In this document: positions 63,072 to 64,000 of the stretch, piece by piece
Numbering within the stretch: position 1 is the first letter of the stretch
Layout: each line of letters starts with the position of its first letter
Assembly: GCA_027943245.1 (NCBI GenBank)
Contig: JANDJZ010001746.1
Span: 310,001 to 374,000, forward strand
Direction: 5' to 3'
Source of the DNA: Acanthamoeba sp. SK_2022b
Taxonomy: Eukaryota; Discosea; Longamoebia; Acanthamoebidae
DNA length: 64,000 bases
Position numbers and translations under genes: made by a program
Notes under the pieces: model-generated
The model's database searches: none
Told to the model about the DNA's origin: nothing
The model's input: only the letters and a program-made list of their open reading frames with translations

Positions 63072-63760
63072 CTCAGTTAAAACAACAGGTGCTGGAGGCC
63101 AATCTCGATCTGCCGCGCCATAAGCTGGTGACCTTTACCTGGGGCAACGTCAGCGCGGTGGATCGCGAACGCGGTCTGGTGGTGATCAAGCCTTCCGGCG
63201 TTGAATACGAGCATATGACGGCGGAGGATATGGTGGTGGTCGATCTGGCCAGCGGCCGCACCGTCGAGGGGGCAAAAAAACCGTCGTCGGACACCGCCAC
63301 CCATCTGGCGCTGTACCGCGAATTTGCCGATATCGGCGGCATCGTCCACACCCATTCGCGCCACGCCACCATCTGGGCGCAGGCCGGGCTGGACATCCCC
63401 GCCTGGGGAACCACCCACGCCGACTATTTTTATGGCGCGATCCCCTGCACTCGCCTGATGACCCAGGATGAAATTGAGCACGATTACGAACTGGAAACCG
63501 GCAACGTGATTATCGAAACCTTCCGCCGGCGCGATATCAATCCCAACGCTATCCCAGCGGTACTGGTCAATGCCCACGGCCCCTTCGCCTGGGGCAAAGA
63601 CGCCCACAACGCGGTGCATAATGCGGTGGTGCTGGAAGAAATTGCCTACATGGGCATTTTCTCGCGCCAGCTGACGCCGGGCATTCACAGCATGCAGCGC
63701 GAGCTGTTGGACAAACACTATCTGCGCAAACACGGCCAAAACGCCTACTACGGGCAGTAG
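63065..63760 (+). CDS. sgbE: L-ribulose-5-phosphate 4-epimerase
   Basis: A 231-residue class II aldolase-fold enzyme, equal in length to E. coli SgbE/AraD/UlaF. Phosphate-binding TWGNVSA and KPSGVEY, and zinc ligands in [18 protein letters not shown] with a later His in [15 protein letters not shown] context, are seen. It makes D-xylulose 5-phosphate, which enters the pentose phosphate pathway. It closes the operon. Confidence 0.95.
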   Translation: MLTQLKQQVLEANLDLPRHKLVTFTWGNVSAVDRERGLVVIKPSGVEYEHMTAEDMVVVDLASGRTVEGAKKPSSDTATHLALYREFADIGGIVHTHSRHATIWAQAGLDIPAWGTTHADYFYGAIPCTRLMTQDEIEHDYELETGNVIIETFRRRDINPNAIPAVLVNAHGPFAWGKDAHNAVHNAVVLEEIAYMGIFSRQLTPGIHSMQRELLDKHYLRKHGQNAYYGQ

Positions 63761-63779
63761 GGCCGCCGGGGCCCCAGCC

Positions 63780-63813
63780 GTTGCACCCGATGCTTTGCCG
63801 CATCGGGTGCAAC
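63780..63813 (+). terminator. Strong hairpin after sgbE
   Basis: Perfect 13-bp arms GTTGCACCCGATG and CATCGGGTGCAAC around an eight-base loop, 20 bases after the sgbE stop. No T-run follows, so it could be factor-dependent or an mRNA-stabilising end. Confidence 0.6.
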
Positions 63814-63902
63814 GGGCATGAGGCGCAGTGTAGCGAAAACCGCATTCGCTCATCGACGCGAAATTCGCTATCATCCGCACCCACCCTCCAGCCGGCCGCC
63901 CG

Positions 63903-64000
63903 ATGTCTACGATCACCGATACCTTTATCGCCCCGCCATGCCATGACCAAATAGAGATCCTCTATCAGGACGACCATCTGGCGCTGATCAATAAGCCGGC
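63903..64000 (+). CDS. RluA-family pseudouridine synthase, 5' part
   Basis: Only the first 32 codons are inside the window. IEILYQDDHLALINKPA is the typical N-terminal motif of RluA-family rRNA/tRNA pseudouridine synthases (RluA, TruC and relatives). The catalytic Asp lies beyond the window, so the exact member cannot be fixed. Confidence 0.8.
   Translation, partial: MSTITDTFIAPPCHDQIEILYQDDHLALINKP

Noticed and set aside
1..64000. CRISPR array, insertion sequence, prophage or integrase island
   Set aside because: No regularly spaced repeats, transposase or phage genes were found; the only tyrosine recombinase is XerD at its normal place.

Overview
The window is about 60% GC and reads as chromosome of a Serratia species close to S. 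marcescens. The order lysS-prfB-recJ-dsbC-xerD-fldB, then sdhE/ygfX/ygfZ, yqfA, ygfF, gcvPHT, ubiI-ubiH-pepP-ygfB, zapA-6S RNA-fau, serA, rpiA, argP, yggE, argO follows the E. coli backbone near 65 min almost gene for gene. A two-component pair beside ygfF and gcvP matches the RssB/RssA swarming regulators described in Serratia. No insertion sequence, prophage or CRISPR array is visible. The identification rests on gene order and protein similarity judged by eye; no search was run.

Layout. 1-6300: HdeD-like membrane protein, a Cys-rich small protein, a GNAT enzyme, a two-gene unit of a 2-oxoglutarate/Fe(II) amino-acid-hydroxylase-like enzyme with a class-V PLP enzyme, a small lipoprotein, and a BetT-like BCCT transporter. 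6434-13484: tRNA-Gly(CCC), lysS, prfB with its programmed +1 frameshift, recJ, dsbC, xerD, fldB. 13491-17715 (minus): sdhE-ygfX-creB-creC-creD as one overlapping series, with a perfect Cre tag in front of creD. 18036-20395: ygfZ, a DUF2165 membrane protein, yqfA with a FabR-like operator. 20579-29158: accessory sugar region: HD hydrolase, then DeoR regulator, sugar-binding protein, ABC ATPase, two permeases, AlsE-like epimerase, AlsK-like ROK kinase and ribokinase. 29488-30177: BrnT/BrnA toxin-antitoxin pair. 30217-35067: ygfF, a small membrane protein, rssB-rssA, GNAT, MDR oxidoreductase. 35113-51071: the conserved gcvTHP, ubi, zapA/6S RNA/fau, serA, rpiA, argP, yggE and argO block.

51108-63760 is a large catabolic region: an IclR regulator of the YiaJ type, a CUT2-type ABC transporter (ATPase, permease, binding protein), an SMP-30 lactonase, then yiaK, yiaL, a YiaX2-like MFS carrier, lyxK, sgbH, sgbU and sgbE. 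The same 31-bp site (27 of 31 identical) lies before both the ABC operon and yiaK, tying them into one regulon. The downstream enzymes turn 2,3-diketo-L-gulonate into D-xylulose 5-phosphate. The lactonase and ABC genes suggest an added front end that imports and opens a lactone, with dehydroascorbate as the most economical guess. The window ends inside an RluA-family pseudouridine synthase gene.
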